Below, in pieces: positions 52,715 to 62,345 of a stretch of 63,124 bases of DNA. Origin of the DNA: Streptosporangiaceae bacterium (GTDB lineage Bacteria > Actinomycetota > Actinomycetes > Streptosporangiales > Streptosporangiaceae); contig JASHPF010000216.1 of NCBI GenBank assembly GCA_030038295.1, forward strand, positions 1-63,124, in the 5' to 3' direction. The position numbers and the translations under genes are program-made. Position 1 is the first letter of the stretch, and each line of letters begins with the position of its first letter. The notes under the pieces are model-generated. The model did no database searches. It was not told the DNA's origin and saw only the letters and a list, made by a program, of their open reading frames with translations.

Positions 52715-54892
52715 CTAGCTCCGTACCGGCCGCCCGCCCGCAGCGGCCAGGCTGGTCAGTGCCGCCTGCGCGGCTCGTTCTGCGGTGATGCCGAACTCCG
52801 CGTATAGCTTGTGGTAGTCGGCCGAGGCACCGAAATGGTCCAGGCCCACGCTCACCCCCGCGTCGCCCACGTACTCGCGCCAGCCCAGAGTGAGCCCGGC
52901 CTCGATGCTGACCCGCGCCCTGACTGACGCCGGCAGCACCTGCTCCCGGTAAGCGTCGTCCTGTTCGGCGAACCACTCCAGGCAAGGCATGGACACCACC
53001 CTCGCCGTGACCTGGCTGGCAGCTAGCAGCGCACGGGCGGCGAGCGCGATCTGCACCTCACTACCCGTTGCGATCAGGATAACCTCCGGCGTCCCGCCCT
53101 CGGCCTCGGCCAGCACGTAGCCGCCATGCGCGGTGCCCTCGGCGCTGGCGAGGCCGGGGCCGTCGGCGGAGCGGTCGAGCACCGGTAGCTCCTGCCGGGT
53201 GAGGCAGAGCCCGGCTGGCCGGGCTCCGTCCAGGATCGTGCGCCAGGCGACCGCGGTCTCGTTTGCGTCGCCGGGCCGCACCACTGCGAGGCCAGGGATC
53301 GCGCGCAGCGCCCACAGGTGCTCGACCGGCTGGTGCGTCGGCCCGTCCTCGCCGAGTCCGATGGAATCGTGTGTCCAGATGAACGTGACCGGCTGCTGCA
53401 TCAGCGCCGCGAGCCGGACCGCAGGCCGCATGTAGTCGCTGAACACCAGGAACGTTCCGCCGTACGGTCTGGTCAGCCCGTGCAGGGCGATGCCGTTGAG
53501 TACGGCACCCATGGCGTGCTCACGGATGCCGAAGTGCAGCGTCCGGCCGTAGGCATCGCCGGGGAACATCCTGGTCTGGTGCACCCGCGGGATGAAGGAC
53601 GGCTCGCCTTTCATGGTGGTGTCGTTGCTGCCAGCCAGGTCGGCTGAGCCGCCCCACAGCTCGGGGAGGACGGGGGCGACCGCGCTGAGCACCGCACCCG
53701 AGGCTTTCCTGGTTGCCATCCCCGCTGCGTCGGGGGGGAACGCCGGTAGTACTGCGGCCCAGCCATCCGGCAGGTCGCGGCGCGCCAGCCGGTCAAGCAG
53801 CCGGCGCTGCTCCGGGTGCGCGGCCGACCACGCGGCGAATCCGGTGTCCCAGGCCGCGTGCGCCTGCCGGCCGCGCTCGCCGACCGCGCGGGCGTGCGTC
53901 ACGGTCTGCTGCTCGGCCGGAAAGCTGACGGCCGGGTCGAAGCCGAGGATCTCTTTGGTCGCTGCCACCTCGACCGCGCCGAGCGCGGATCCGTGCGCGG
54001 CGCCGGTGTCCTGTTTGGTCGGCGCCGGCCACCCGATGATGGTCCGCAGCGAGATCAGCGACGGCGCCGCGGTGTGCGCACGGGCTGTCAGCAGCGCGTC
54101 GTACAGAGCCTGCACGTCTTCGTGGTACCCGCGGGGGGTGTTCCGGGGCTGGCCACCCGAGCTGACCCCGCCATCGTCGCCGCGAAAGCTGACCCGCTGC
54201 ACGTGCCAGCCGTACGCCCGGTAGCGAGCGCACACGTCCTCGGACTTGGCGATGTTCGTGTCGTCCTCGATCGAGATGGTGTTGTCGTCGTAGATGACCA
54301 CGAGGCTGCCGAGCTGCTGGTGACCGGCGAGTGAGCACGCCTCGTGGCTGATGCCCTCCTCGATGTCGCCGTCGGACATGATCGCGAACACGTGGTGGTC
54401 GAACGGGCTGGTCCCGGCCGGCGCGTCCGGATCGAGCAGGCCTCGCTCGCGCCGCGCGGCCATCGCCATGCCGACCGCGTTCGCGATGCCCTGGCCGAGT
54501 GGTCCGGTGGTTGTCTCGACGCCCGGCGTCAGCCCGTGCTCGGGGTGGCCAGGGGTGATGCTGCCCCAGGTGCGATACCGCCGGATGTCATCGAGCGTGA
54601 CGCCGTAGCCGGCCAGGTAGAGCTGAAGGTAGAGGGTCAGGCTGGAGTGCCCGCAGGACAGCACGAAGCGGTCGCGGCCCAGCCACGCAGGGTCCGCGGG
54701 GTCGTGCCGCATGACCTTCTGAAAGAGCAGGTAGGCGGCGGGAGCCAGGCTCATCGCGGTGCCGGGGTGACCGGAGCCTGCCTGCTCCACGGCGTCCATG
54801 GCCAGGACGCGGATGAGATCCACGGCTCGGGCGTCCGCGGCCGACCAGTCCAGGGCGGGCCCGTCGGCCCCGGCACGCATGTCGCTACTCAC
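52715..54892 (-). CDS. tkt: Transketolase
   Basis: The enzyme is about 725 aa, thiamine-diphosphate dependent. [32 protein letters not shown]-like [14 protein letters not shown] and [11 protein letters not shown]-type [20 protein letters not shown] are present, as is the ThDP/Mg motif [23 protein letters not shown] 54892 follows TATAC and has no good ribosome site, so it may be leaderless; ATG 54880 and GTG 54913 are alternatives. It heads tkt-tal-zwf-opcA. pgi and pgl, often in this operon, are absent here. Confidence 0.93.
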   Translation of the reverse strand: MSSDMRAGADGPALDWSAADARAVDLIRVLAMDAVEQAGSGHPGTAMSLAPAAYLLFQKVMRHDPADPAWLGRDRFVLSCGHSSLTLYLQLYLAGYGVTLDDIRRYRTWGSITPGHPEHGLTPGVETTTGPLGQGIANAVGMAMAARRERGLLDPDAPAGTSPFDHHVFAIMSDGDIEEGISHEACSLAGHQQLGSLVVIYDDNTISIEDDTNIAKSEDVCARYRAYGWHVQRVSFRGDDGGVSSGGQPRNTPRGYHEDVQALYDALLTARAHTAAPSLISLRTIIGWPAPTKQDTGAAHGSALGAVEVAATKEILGFDPAVSFPAEQQTVTHARAVGERGRQAHAAWDTGFAAWSAAHPEQRRLLDRLARRDLPDGWAAVLPAFPPDAAGMATRKASGAVLSAVAPVLPELWGGSADLAGSNDTTMKGEPSFIPRVHQTRMFPGDAYGRTLHFGIREHAMGAVLNGIALHGLTRPYGGTFLVFSDYMRPAVRLAALMQQPVTFIWTHDSIGLGEDGPTHQPVEHLWALRAIPGLAVVRPGDANETAVAWRTILDGARPAGLCLTRQELPVLDRSADGPGLASAEGTAHGGYVLAEAEGGTPEVILIATGSEVQIALAARALLAASQVTARVVSMPCLEWFAEQDDAYREQVLPASVRARVSIEAGLTLGWREYVGDAGVSVGLDHFGASADYHKLYAEFGITAERAAQAALTSLAAAGGRPVRS

Positions 54893-55025
54893 GCTGACGT
54901 ATATCCCTCTCACCCCGGACGCCGCTACCGCCTCGACCCTATCCCTGCCGCCCCCCGGCCAACTGTGCCTGACGCTGGTTAACTCCAGGGTTCCGCCGGG
55001 ACACGGCCGTGCTACGGCGACCTGG

Positions 55026-55814
55026 CTACGGCAGCGCGCGGAGGAACTCCAGGAGAGCGACGTTTACCTGGTCGGGGTGGCTGAGATTAGCGGCGTGCGT
55101 GCCGCCGTCGACGAGCACGAGCTCGGCCGGTCCGGCGAGCCCGGCCTGCACCGCCTCCGCCTTCGCCACCGGGATGGCGGCGTCCGCGGTGCCGTGCAGG
55201 ATGAGCGCCGGGCAGTCGATCTCGCCGAGCGACGGCGTGACGTCGTCCCGGTCCATCAGGCAGCGGAACGCCAGCCGAAGTTCCTCGCGGTCGGCGGCCG
55301 CCCACTTGGCGAACCAGGGTGCGTGGTCAGCGGGACCGTCCGGCGGGCCGAGGATGATCGACGCGACGATGTCCTGGACCGGCGCCGGGCCCTGCTCCAG
55401 CCAGGTCTGCTCCAGCTGCTCGTAGGCGGGCGCGAGCGCCGGGTCCTCCAGGCCGGCTTGGGTGTCGATGAGCACGAGGGCGCGAACCCGCCGCGGTGCG
55501 AGCAGCGTGGCACGCAGGCTGACGAACCCGCCCTGGGACATGCCGCCCAGCACCGCGTGGTCGACGCCGAGGTGGTCAAGCAGTCCGAGGAGGTCCCGCG
55601 CGGAGTCCCAGAAGGTGAACGGGCCGCTCGCGCGGCTGCCGCCGAAGCCGCGCTGATCCCAGGTGATCACCCGGTATTCCGGGCTCAGGGCCGCGACCTG
55701 GGGATCGAACATGGTCGAGTCCATGAGGTAGCCGTGGCTGAGGACCACCGGCTCACCGTCACCGCCGGTGTCCGAATAGCTGAGCGTGACCCCGTTGATC
55801 AGTGCCGTCGACAT
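55026..55814 (-). CDS. Alpha/beta-fold hydrolase
   Basis: The 262-aa protein (ATG 55814) has the full catalytic triad: nucleophile Ser93 in GGMSQGG, Asp211 in LHGTADAAIP and His240 in GGTHAANLSHP, with the oxyanion segment VLSHGYLMDSTMF. The likely substrates are small esters or haloperoxidase-type acyl compounds; the exact one is not readable. It lies between ctaA and tkt, where ctaB is found in other actinobacteria. Confidence 0.9.
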   Translation of the reverse strand: MSTALINGVTLSYSDTGGDGEPVVLSHGYLMDSTMFDPQVAALSPEYRVITWDQRGFGGSRASGPFTFWDSARDLLGLLDHLGVDHAVLGGMSQGGFVSLRATLLAPRRVRALVLIDTQAGLEDPALAPAYEQLEQTWLEQGPAPVQDIVASIILGPPDGPADHAPWFAKWAAADREELRLAFRCLMDRDDVTPSLGEIDCPALILHGTADAAIPVAKAEAVQAGLAGPAELVLVDGGTHAANLSHPDQVNVALLEFLRALP

Positions 55815-55853
55815 GGCCGACAACGTATCGCGACGCCCCGCCGGGCGGGAAGA

Positions 55854-56879
55854 TCAGCGCGGCACGCCGGCGTCGGCGCCGTGCTCCGCCAGCGGTCCGG
55901 ACCGCAGCTCGGCAGGCTGCGCGCCGCGGTCGCGCAGCGTGTACGGCAGGAACAGGGCCGCGAGCCAGATGGTGACGGACCCCGCGACGTGCACCCACAC
56001 AAGGCCGGCCGGCAGCCCGGAGAAGTACTGTGCGTAGCCGATCGCGCCCTGTATCGCGACGAGCCCGCCGAGCAGCCACCCGAGCCGCACCGCGCGGTGC
56101 GGGGCGCCGCCCAGCCGCAGGCCGAGCAGTAGCGCCACCACGAGCCCGCCGAGCAGCCACCCGATGTCGGCGTGCAGCTGCGTGACGCCCTCGAGCGGCA
56201 GGTGATAGCGGGCCACGCCGCGCGCGCCGGCCAGCGGGCCCGTGCCGGTCACGACGGTGCCCGCCGCCATCATGAGCGCGACGGCGCCGACCACGGCGAA
56301 CGCGATCAGCCGGACCGGTCGCGGCACGAGGGGCCGGGCCGGGCCCTCGCGCTCCTGGCACCGCACGTACAGCCCGACGGTCGCCGCGACCAGGGCCACC
56401 GACGCCAGGAAGTGCGCCGAGACCAGCGCGGGGTTCAGCTTGGTGAGCACGACGAGGCCGCCGAGCACGGCCTGGGCGACGATCCCGGCCGGCTGGGCGG
56501 CCGCCAGCCAGACCAGATCGCGGCGACGGCGACCGTGGTGCTTGTACCGCCACGCGGCGACGAACACCCCGACGGCCACCACGAAGATCGCCACCGTCAT
56601 GAGCCGGTTGCCGAACTCCACCCAGCGGTGGATCAGCGGGTCGCCGGTCGTGCCGCTCGCCGCCAGGCTAGTGGCGGTGCAGTCGGGCCAGTCCGGGCAG
56701 CCGAGGCCGGACTGGCTGAGCCGGACCGCAGCGCCCGTCAGGATGATGAGCACGGACGTGATCAGTCCGGCCGCCGCCCAGCGGCGCAGCGCCCGCGGCG
56801 TCGGTGCCAGCAGCGCATCCGCCAGCAGCCGCGACCAGGGTGCGACCGGGGTTGTCCGGGCGGCGGGGGCGCGTTCCAT
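55854..56879 (-). CDS. ctaA: Heme A synthase CtaA/COX15
   Basis: The product has about 341 aa and eight membrane helices. TGAAVRLSQSGLGCPDWPDC, HRWVEFGNRLMT, AHFLASVALVAA, and QLHADIGWLLGG carry the conserved heme-ligand histidines. It oxidises heme O to heme A for cytochrome oxidase. ATG 56879 was chosen; a TACAGT box 10 nt upstream would give a 3-nt leader. The heme O synthase ctaB is not in the window. Confidence 0.92.
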   Translation of the reverse strand: MERAPAARTTPVAPWSRLLADALLAPTPRALRRWAAAGLITSVLIILTGAAVRLSQSGLGCPDWPDCTATSLAASGTTGDPLIHRWVEFGNRLMTVAIFVVAVGVFVAAWRYKHHGRRRRDLVWLAAAQPAGIVAQAVLGGLVVLTKLNPALVSAHFLASVALVAATVGLYVRCQEREGPARPLVPRPVRLIAFAVVGAVALMMAAGTVVTGTGPLAGARGVARYHLPLEGVTQLHADIGWLLGGLVVALLLGLRLGGAPHRAVRLGWLLGGLVAIQGAIGYAQYFSGLPAGLVWVHVAGSVTIWLAALFLPYTLRDRGAQPAELRSGPLAEHGADAGVPR

Positions 56880-56922
56880 GGTAGGAAGCACTGTAGCGCG
56901 GCCGGTGGTGTGGTCGGCTGCG

Positions 56923-57936
56923 TCAGCCGGAGCTGTGCCGGGCGGCGCCCGCGCAGGCGACGATGACCAGGGCTATCGCCAGCCACTGCCGGGCCAGCAG
57001 CGACTCGCCGAGCAGCGCCAGCCCGATCAGCGCCGCCACGGCCGGCTCCAGGCTCATCCAGATGCCGAACACGCGAGCCGGCACCCGCCGCAGCGCCTCC
57101 AGCTCGAGGCGGTAAGGGATGACGGACGAGAGCAGGCCGATTGCGAGGCCCGTGGCGATCACGGCGGGTCGGCGAAGCTCCGGCCCGGCCGTGGCGAGCG
57201 CCGGTCCGCTCACCAGCACGGCCGCGACGACCATGGCGATGACCAGGCCCGAGGAGCCGCCGAACCGGCGTCCGGTGGCCCGGCTGAGCAGGATGTAGCA
57301 GGCCCAGCAGGCGGCGGCGACGAGGGCGAAGGCCACCCCGGCAGCCTCCGTGCTCAGGCCGAGCACCGGCCCCGCCCGGCCGCCGTGCACGGCCCGCCCC
57401 GCGCCGCCGTCGGTCAGCAGCAGCACGCCGCCCGCCGCGAGCACGATCCAGGCGAGATCCAGCGGCCGCCGTGACGAGGCGACCGCGACGGCGAGCGGGC
57501 CGAGGAACTCGATCGTCACCGCGACGCCGAGCGGAATCCGGGCGAACGACTGGTAGATCGAGAAGTTCATGACGCCGAGCACGACGCCGAACGACAGCAC
57601 GACGGCGAGATCGCGCCAGGCGCGCCGCGCCACGGCGGCCCGCACGGCCCGGACTGCGGGTCGGCCGCCCGCGGCGGCGACGATGATCGCCGACCACCAC
57701 AGCCGCAGCCCGGTTACCCCGGCCGGGCCGAGGTCAACGAATAGCCGGCCGGCCAGCCCGGCGCCCAGCTGAACTGACACGATGCCCGCGACGACCAGCA
57801 GGGACGCGGGGGCCGCTCCCGGCAGTACGAGCCCTGGCCGGAGCGGCGGCCCACTGCGACGACGTGGACCGCGATGGCCCGGAGCACCCCGGCGGCTGAG
57901 CCGCCTGGTGCCCGCGGCTTCGTCGCGGACCGTCAC
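56923..57936 (-). CDS. EamA/RhtA-type exporter
   Basis: The 337-aa protein has ten membrane helices in two EamA repeats, with FSIYQSFARIPLGVAVTIEF LGP-like sequence in the first and PYRLELEALRRVPARVFGIW in the second, typical of RhtA threonine/homoserine exporters. It starts at GTG 57936, overlapping the ABC-permease stop by GTGA, so it is co-translated with the ABC exporter genes. Confidence 0.88.
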   Translation of the reverse strand: MTVRDEAAGTRRLSRRGAPGHRGPRRRSGPPLRPGLVLPGAAPASLLVVAGIVSVQLGAGLAGRLFVDLGPAGVTGLRLWWSAIIVAAAGGRPAVRAVRAAVARRAWRDLAVVLSFGVVLGVMNFSIYQSFARIPLGVAVTIEFLGPLAVAVASSRRPLDLAWIVLAAGGVLLLTDGGAGRAVHGGRAGPVLGLSTEAAGVAFALVAAACWACYILLSRATGRRFGGSSGLVIAMVVAAVLVSGPALATAGPELRRPAVIATGLAIGLLSSVIPYRLELEALRRVPARVFGIWMSLEPAVAALIGLALLGESLLARQWLAIALVIVACAGAARHSSG

Positions 57937-58727
57937 TCCCACCGGAACGTGCGGACCGCGAGCGCGATCGCGGCCGCGGCCCACACGCACAGCACCAGCA
58001 GATCAGTGCCGGGCACCCCGCCGCCGTACAAGAGCACCGAGCGCAGCCCATCCGCCAGCGCGTCGGCGGGCAGCAGCCGGAGCACCGGACGGGCCGCGGC
58101 GGGGAACTTCGTCAGCGGGAACAGCACGGCACCGAGCCCGAGCATGATCAGGTACAGCAGGTTCGCGGCGGCCAGCGTCGCCTCGGCCCGCACCGTCCCC
58201 GCCAGCAGTAGCGCCAGGCCGCTGAACGCGGCGGTGCCCGCCAGCAGCAGCAGCGGGACCCAGACCAGGGCCGCCGGGTCGGCCACCGGCCGCCAGCCGA
58301 TGGCGGCGCCCACCGCGAGCACGATGGCGGCCTGCGCGACCTCGACCACCAGCACGCTGGCGGTCTTGGCCGCGATCAGACCGCGGCGGGACAGTGGCGC
58401 GGCGCCGAGCCGCTTGAGCACGCCGTAGCGGCGCTCGAAGCCGGTGGCGATGGCCTGACTGGTGAACGCCGTGGACAGCACGGTCAGGGCCAGGATGCCC
58501 GGCACGATGAAGCCGATCCGGCTGACGGACCCGACGCTGACCAGGTCCGCGTGCCCGAAGGCAACGAGCAGCAGCACCGGGATGATGAGGGTGAGCAGCA
58601 ACTGCTCGCCGTTGCGGACGAGCGTACGCAGCTCGAGGCCCGCCTGGGCGCGCACCATCTGCGGCAGCGGAGCGGCGCCGGGCAAGGGCGGTGGCCAGTC
58701 CCGCCGGACGAGCGCCTCGTCTGTCAC
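57933..58727 (-). CDS. ABC-2-type exporter permease
   Basis: The 264-aa membrane protein starts at GTG 58727, overlapping the ATPase stop by GTGA. It has six helices, with FIVPGILALTVLSTAFTSQA, the cytoplasmic ERRYGVLKRLGAAPLSRRGL loop typical of ABC-2 permeases, and LIMLGLGAVLFPLTKFPAAA. With the ATPase it corresponds in place to Rv1457c/Rv1458c near ctaA. Exported substrate unknown. Confidence 0.9.
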   Translation of the reverse strand: MTDEALVRRDWPPPLPGAAPLPQMVRAQAGLELRTLVRNGEQLLLTLIIPVLLLVAFGHADLVSVGSVSRIGFIVPGILALTVLSTAFTSQAIATGFERRYGVLKRLGAAPLSRRGLIAAKTASVLVVEVAQAAIVLAVGAAIGWRPVADPAALVWVPLLLLAGTAAFSGLALLLAGTVRAEATLAAANLLYLIMLGLGAVLFPLTKFPAAARPVLRLLPADALADGLRSVLLYGGGVPGTDLLVLCVWAAAAIALAVRTFRWE

Positions 58728-59650
58728 GACCGTAGGTCCCGTCCGGTCAGCTCGAGGAACAGGTCCTCCAGCGTACGGCTCTCGATCTGAAGTTCTCGCG
58801 CCAGCACGCCGTGCTCGGCACACCAGGCCGTCACCAGGGCGATCAGCTGCGGATCGACCCGGCCGCTCACCTCGACCAGATAGTGCCCGGCTGGTGACTC
58901 CTTGGCGAGGGCGTCGGCGGGCAGCGCTGCGACGAGTCCGGTCAGGTCCAGGTTCGCCTCGGCGCGGAACCGGAGCTGCCCGGCCGACCCGGTCAGCTCG
59001 GTCGGCGGCCCGCTGGACACGGCGCGGCCGTGGTCCACGATGACGATGTGGTCGGCCAGCCGCTCGGCCTCTTCCATGTAGTGGGTAGCGAGGATCACAG
59101 CCGTGCCCGCCGCCCGCAGGCCCTCGATCAGCTCCCAGGTCGCGTGCCTGGCCTGCGGGTCGAGACCGGCCGTCGGCTCGTCGAGGAACACCAGCTCCGG
59201 TCGGCCGATCACGGCCGCGGCCAGGCCGAGGCGCTGCTGCTGGCCGCCGGAGAGCTGCTTGTAGGGAGTGCGCGCGGAGCCGGTCAGTCCGAGCGCCGCG
59301 AGCACGGCTGCCGGATCGAGCGGGTGGGCGTAGAAGCTGGCCTGCACGCGGAGATACTCCCCGGCCCTGGCGCCGGTCGGCACGCCGCCGGACTGGAGCA
59401 TGACGCCGACCCTGGCGCGGAGTTCGCGCGCGTCCGCCACCGGGTCCAGACCAAGCACCCGGACCGTCCCGCCGTCGGCGCGACGGTAGCCCTCGCAGGT
59501 TTCGATGGTGGTGGTCTTGCCCGCGCCGTTCGGGCCGAGAATGGCGGTGACCTCGCCCCGATTGGCGCGCAGCGACAACCCGGCGACCGCGGTAACGTCC
59601 CGGTAACGCTTCACCAGGCCGTCGACCTCGACCGCCGGCGCGTTGTTCAC
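58724..59650 (-). CDS. ABC exporter ATP-binding protein
   Basis: The 308-aa ATPase has Walker A GPNGAGKTTT, signature LSGGQQQRLGLA, Walker B LVFLDEPTAGLD and the H-loop LATHYMEEAE. The C-terminal extension is the DrrA/CcmA-type regulatory region. GTG 59650 is preceded by TAGACT with a 7-nt gap, a leaderless start. The frame can start further up at 59671 without any support. It forms an operon with the permease and EamA genes. Confidence 0.93.
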   Translation of the reverse strand: MNNAPAVEVDGLVKRYRDVTAVAGLSLRANRGEVTAILGPNGAGKTTTIETCEGYRRADGGTVRVLGLDPVADARELRARVGVMLQSGGVPTGARAGEYLRVQASFYAHPLDPAAVLAALGLTGSARTPYKQLSGGQQQRLGLAAAVIGRPELVFLDEPTAGLDPQARHATWELIEGLRAAGTAVILATHYMEEAERLADHIVIVDHGRAVSSGPPTELTGSAGQLRFRAEANLDLTGLVAALPADALAKESPAGHYLVEVSGRVDPQLIALVTAWCAEHGVLARELQIESRTLEDLFLELTGRDLRS

Positions 59651-59657
59651 GCAGGTG

Positions 59658-59663
59658 AGTCTA
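59658..59663 (-). promoter_or_regulatory. -10 box of a leaderless ABC exporter transcript
   Basis: TAGACT on the minus strand is followed by exactly 7 nt and GTG 59650, and no ribosome site is present. Confidence 0.5.
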
Positions 59664-59693
59664 GGGGCCATCGGAGCGCCGCGTGGCCGGGGG

Positions 59694-61172
59694 TTACCCG
59701 GGAGTGGCCGAGACGAAACGCGCCAGCCGCTCTGCCTGGGCGAGCCTGCTCGGTTCGTGCAGGTACATCATGTGACCCGCCTCGTAGTAGCCGTAGCTGA
59801 CATTGGCGGCCAGCTCCGGCGGGATATCGAGGTGCGCGACGGCGTGCTCGGCGGCAAAGTACGGGGTCGCGGCGTCGTAGTAGCCGCAGTCCACGTGCAC
59901 CCGCATGTGCGGGTTGGTGCGCATGGCCGCCGCGAGCTTGTCGAGGACGAAGACGTGCTGGTTCTCGAACTCCGCGTACGACCACGGCCGCACTCGGTCG
60001 GTCAAGATCTCGTACGGCAGGTCGCTGGAGTAGTCGAGCTCGGCCCGCACATAGTGGTTGAGCGCCGCCGTGTACGGGCCAGTGATCGCGCTCATCGACG
60101 GGTCGGCCGACCAGCTCTCCCGGCCGTAGTCGGTGTCCCAGCCGGTAAACCGGCCGTCGATCCGGCCGACGACCAGCCGCCGGTCGCGCAGCAGCTCGGT
60201 GAGGAACCTGATGTGCTCGGGACGCAGGTTCACCCGGTCCAGGTAGTCCGCCGACAGGCCGGTCAGCTCCGCCAGGCGCTCCGCTGCGGCCGTCCGCTCG
60301 GCGGCCGAGAGGCGTGACCCGCGGGCCAGGACCTGCGGATAGTCTCCCGCGGCGTAGGCCTCGGCCGCGGTCAGCACGTCCCGCAGGGGCCGGTCGGCCA
60401 GCTTGCCGTGGTAGTGCGCGATGGCGGCGTAGGTGGGCAGGTATAGCGCGTACGGCTCGTCGTTGCCGCCGCTGAAGATGATGGCCCCGAAGTCCAGCAC
60501 GGCGGAGATGAGCACCACTCCGTTGAGATACATGCCGTACCGCTCCTGCAGGTGCCTGGCAAGCCCGGCGGCCCTCGTCGTGCCGTAGGACTCACCGCAC
60601 AGGTACTTCGGCGACATCCACCTGCCGTTGCGGGAGGTCCACAGCCGGATCACCTCCCCGACCGAGGCGATGTCTCCGCCGTAGCCGTGGAAGTCCTTCG
60701 GCTTCTCGCCCTTGACCGGACGCGAGTAGCCGGTGGACACCGGGTCGATGAACACCAGGTCGCTGTGCCGCAGCAGGGTTTGCGCGTTGTCAGCCAGCGC
60801 GTACGGCGGCGGGAGCAGGGCGCCGACGTCACCCATGAGCACCCGGCGCGGGCCAAGCAGGCCGAGGTGCAGCCACACGCTGGACGAGCCGGGGCCGCCG
60901 TTGAACGCGAAGGTCACCGGGCGGGCGGCCGGATCCTCGCTGTCAGCGGTGTACGCGGTGACGAACACCTCGGCCGTGGCCTTGGCGCCGTCGAACTTGT
61001 CGTCGGTGTGCTCTTCCCGCCGCAGCACGATCCGCCCGGCCGTCGCGGTGTAGCTGAGCTCGCCGTCCGCCAGGGCAATTGTGTGCCGGGTGGTGACGAG
61101 GTCGTCGGTCGGCTCGGTGGCCGCGGCCGCGGGCTCTGCGTTGTCAGGGGGTTGCTGGGCCGTCTCCGCCAT
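59694..61172 (-). CDS. Serine carboxypeptidase-like protein (peptidase S10)
   Basis: The 492-aa protein has FNGGPGSSSVWLHLGLLGPR (oxyanion region), nucleophile Ser195 in CGESYGTTR, a late Asp in CGYYDAATP and His in AGHMMYLH, the S10 catalytic set. There is no signal peptide, so it should act in the cytoplasm, unlike lysosomal or vacuolar relatives. A TACTGT box ends 6 nt before ATG 61172, indicating a leaderless mRNA. Confidence 0.9.
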   Translation of the reverse strand: MAETAQQPPDNAEPAAAATEPTDDLVTTRHTIALADGELSYTATAGRIVLRREEHTDDKFDGAKATAEVFVTAYTADSEDPAARPVTFAFNGGPGSSSVWLHLGLLGPRRVLMGDVGALLPPPYALADNAQTLLRHSDLVFIDPVSTGYSRPVKGEKPKDFHGYGGDIASVGEVIRLWTSRNGRWMSPKYLCGESYGTTRAAGLARHLQERYGMYLNGVVLISAVLDFGAIIFSGGNDEPYALYLPTYAAIAHYHGKLADRPLRDVLTAAEAYAAGDYPQVLARGSRLSAAERTAAAERLAELTGLSADYLDRVNLRPEHIRFLTELLRDRRLVVGRIDGRFTGWDTDYGRESWSADPSMSAITGPYTAALNHYVRAELDYSSDLPYEILTDRVRPWSYAEFENQHVFVLDKLAAAMRTNPHMRVHVDCGYYDAATPYFAAEHAVAHLDIPPELAANVSYGYYEAGHMMYLHEPSRLAQAERLARFVSATPG

Positions 61173-61381
61173 GCCAGCACAGTATCCGGTTTGGGCTAGT
61201 TGGCGCCGCTGGCATACTCGCTACCTGACGGCGGTCTCTGGCACCTAGGCGGGGCCGCGGTGGCCCTGAGGGCGGAGCTGGCTTTCGTTAGGGCGCGATA
61301 TCGTGCGGCTGGCCCGGCCAGCGGCGCTGTGGGTGGTGGCCAGCCCGGAGTGGCCGGGCTCCGCAGGCATCAGGAGCGGGA

Positions 61382-62122
61382 ATGGCAGTGCGGATAGCGG
61401 GCGCGCGAGTGCTCGTGACCGGCGCGGGGCGCGGGCTCGGCCGGGTGTTCACCGAGAGCCTGCTGACTCGTGGCGCCGCCGTTGTCTACGCCGGCACGCG
61501 CGACCCCGCCCAGGTCGTGTCTCCGGGCGCGGTCCCGGTCCGGCTGGACATCACCAGCGCGGCCGACGTCGCGGCCGCAGCCGCGCGGTGCGCGGACGCG
61601 GACGTTCTCATCAACAACGCCGGCGTCATGCGGTTCGCCCCCGTGCTGGCCGCGCCCGACCTGCAGAGCGCCCGCGAGGAGATGGAGACCAATTACTTCG
61701 GCACGCTGCGGATGTGCCGCGCGTTCGCGCCCGTGCTCGCCGCCAACGGCGGTGGCGCGCTGGTGAACGTGCTGTCCATCGTCTCGTGGTTCGCCAACCC
61801 GCAAAACAGCTCGTACTGCGCGTCTAAGTCGGCGGAGTGGGCGCTCACCAACGCCGCCAGGGTCGAGCTGCGGCGGCAGGGCACGCTGGTGACCGGCGTG
61901 TTCGCGGGCGTCATCGACACGCAGATGGGCGCAGCGTTCGCCGACCTGCCGAAGACCAGCCCCCAGCTCGTGGTCGACCAGGCGCTCGACGGCATCGAGG
62001 CGGGCGCCGAGGAGGTGCTCTGCGACGACCGCACGCGCTCGGTGAAGGCGGCGCTGCCGGACGACCTGACTCTCATCTACCCGGCTCACCAGGCTCGCTG
62101 GGACGCCCTGCACCCCGGCTGA
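61382..62122 (+). CDS. Short-chain dehydrogenase/reductase
   Basis: The 246-aa Rossmann enzyme (ATG 61382) has TGAGRGLGRVF for NAD(P), DVLINNAGVM, the catalytic Ser in LSIVSWFANP and the YxxxK in YCASKSAEWAL. It is a classical SDR of unknown substrate. The 209-bp gap before it holds nothing recognisable. Confidence 0.9.
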   Translation: MAVRIAGARVLVTGAGRGLGRVFTESLLTRGAAVVYAGTRDPAQVVSPGAVPVRLDITSAADVAAAAARCADADVLINNAGVMRFAPVLAAPDLQSAREEMETNYFGTLRMCRAFAPVLAANGGGALVNVLSIVSWFANPQNSSYCASKSAEWALTNAARVELRRQGTLVTGVFAGVIDTQMGAAFADLPKTSPQLVVDQALDGIEAGAEEVLCDDRTRSVKAALPDDLTLIYPAHQARWDALHPG

Positions 62123-62128
62123 GAAGCG

Positions 62129-62134
62129 TAGATT
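62129..62134 (+). promoter_or_regulatory. -10 box of a leaderless micro-protein gene
   Basis: TAGATT is followed by 7 nt and ATG 62142, just after the SDR stop, so the small gene has its own leaderless promoter. Confidence 0.5.
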
Positions 62135-62141
62135 CACTGTC

Positions 62142-62345
62142 ATGGCACGGCGGTTTCCGCGCTACGAATCCGGCCCGTACACGCCCGCCCAGGGCGCGCG
62201 GCAGCTCGATCAGTTCTTCGCGGGCCTCGCCCGCCTTGCCCGGCGGCGCGGTTGGCTACGGCGGGTGGTTCCGCTGGCGGCGCTGGTGGCGGCGCTGGCG
62301 ATCTGCGCCCTCCTGCTCGAGGACGCCAGCCGGATCTTCCGCTAG
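62142..62345 (+). CDS. 67-aa single-pass membrane protein
   Basis: The small basic protein begins MARRFPRYESGPYTPAQGAR and continues with an amphipathic LDQFFAGLARLARRRGWLRR stretch, then one helix (VVPLAALVAALAICALLLE). Leaderless promoter support and a plausible membrane layout make it likely real. Its stop shares the bases CTAG (62342-62345) with the stop of the convergent GATase gene. Function unknown. Confidence 0.6.
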   Translation: MARRFPRYESGPYTPAQGARQLDQFFAGLARLARRRGWLRRVVPLAALVAALAICALLLEDASRIFR

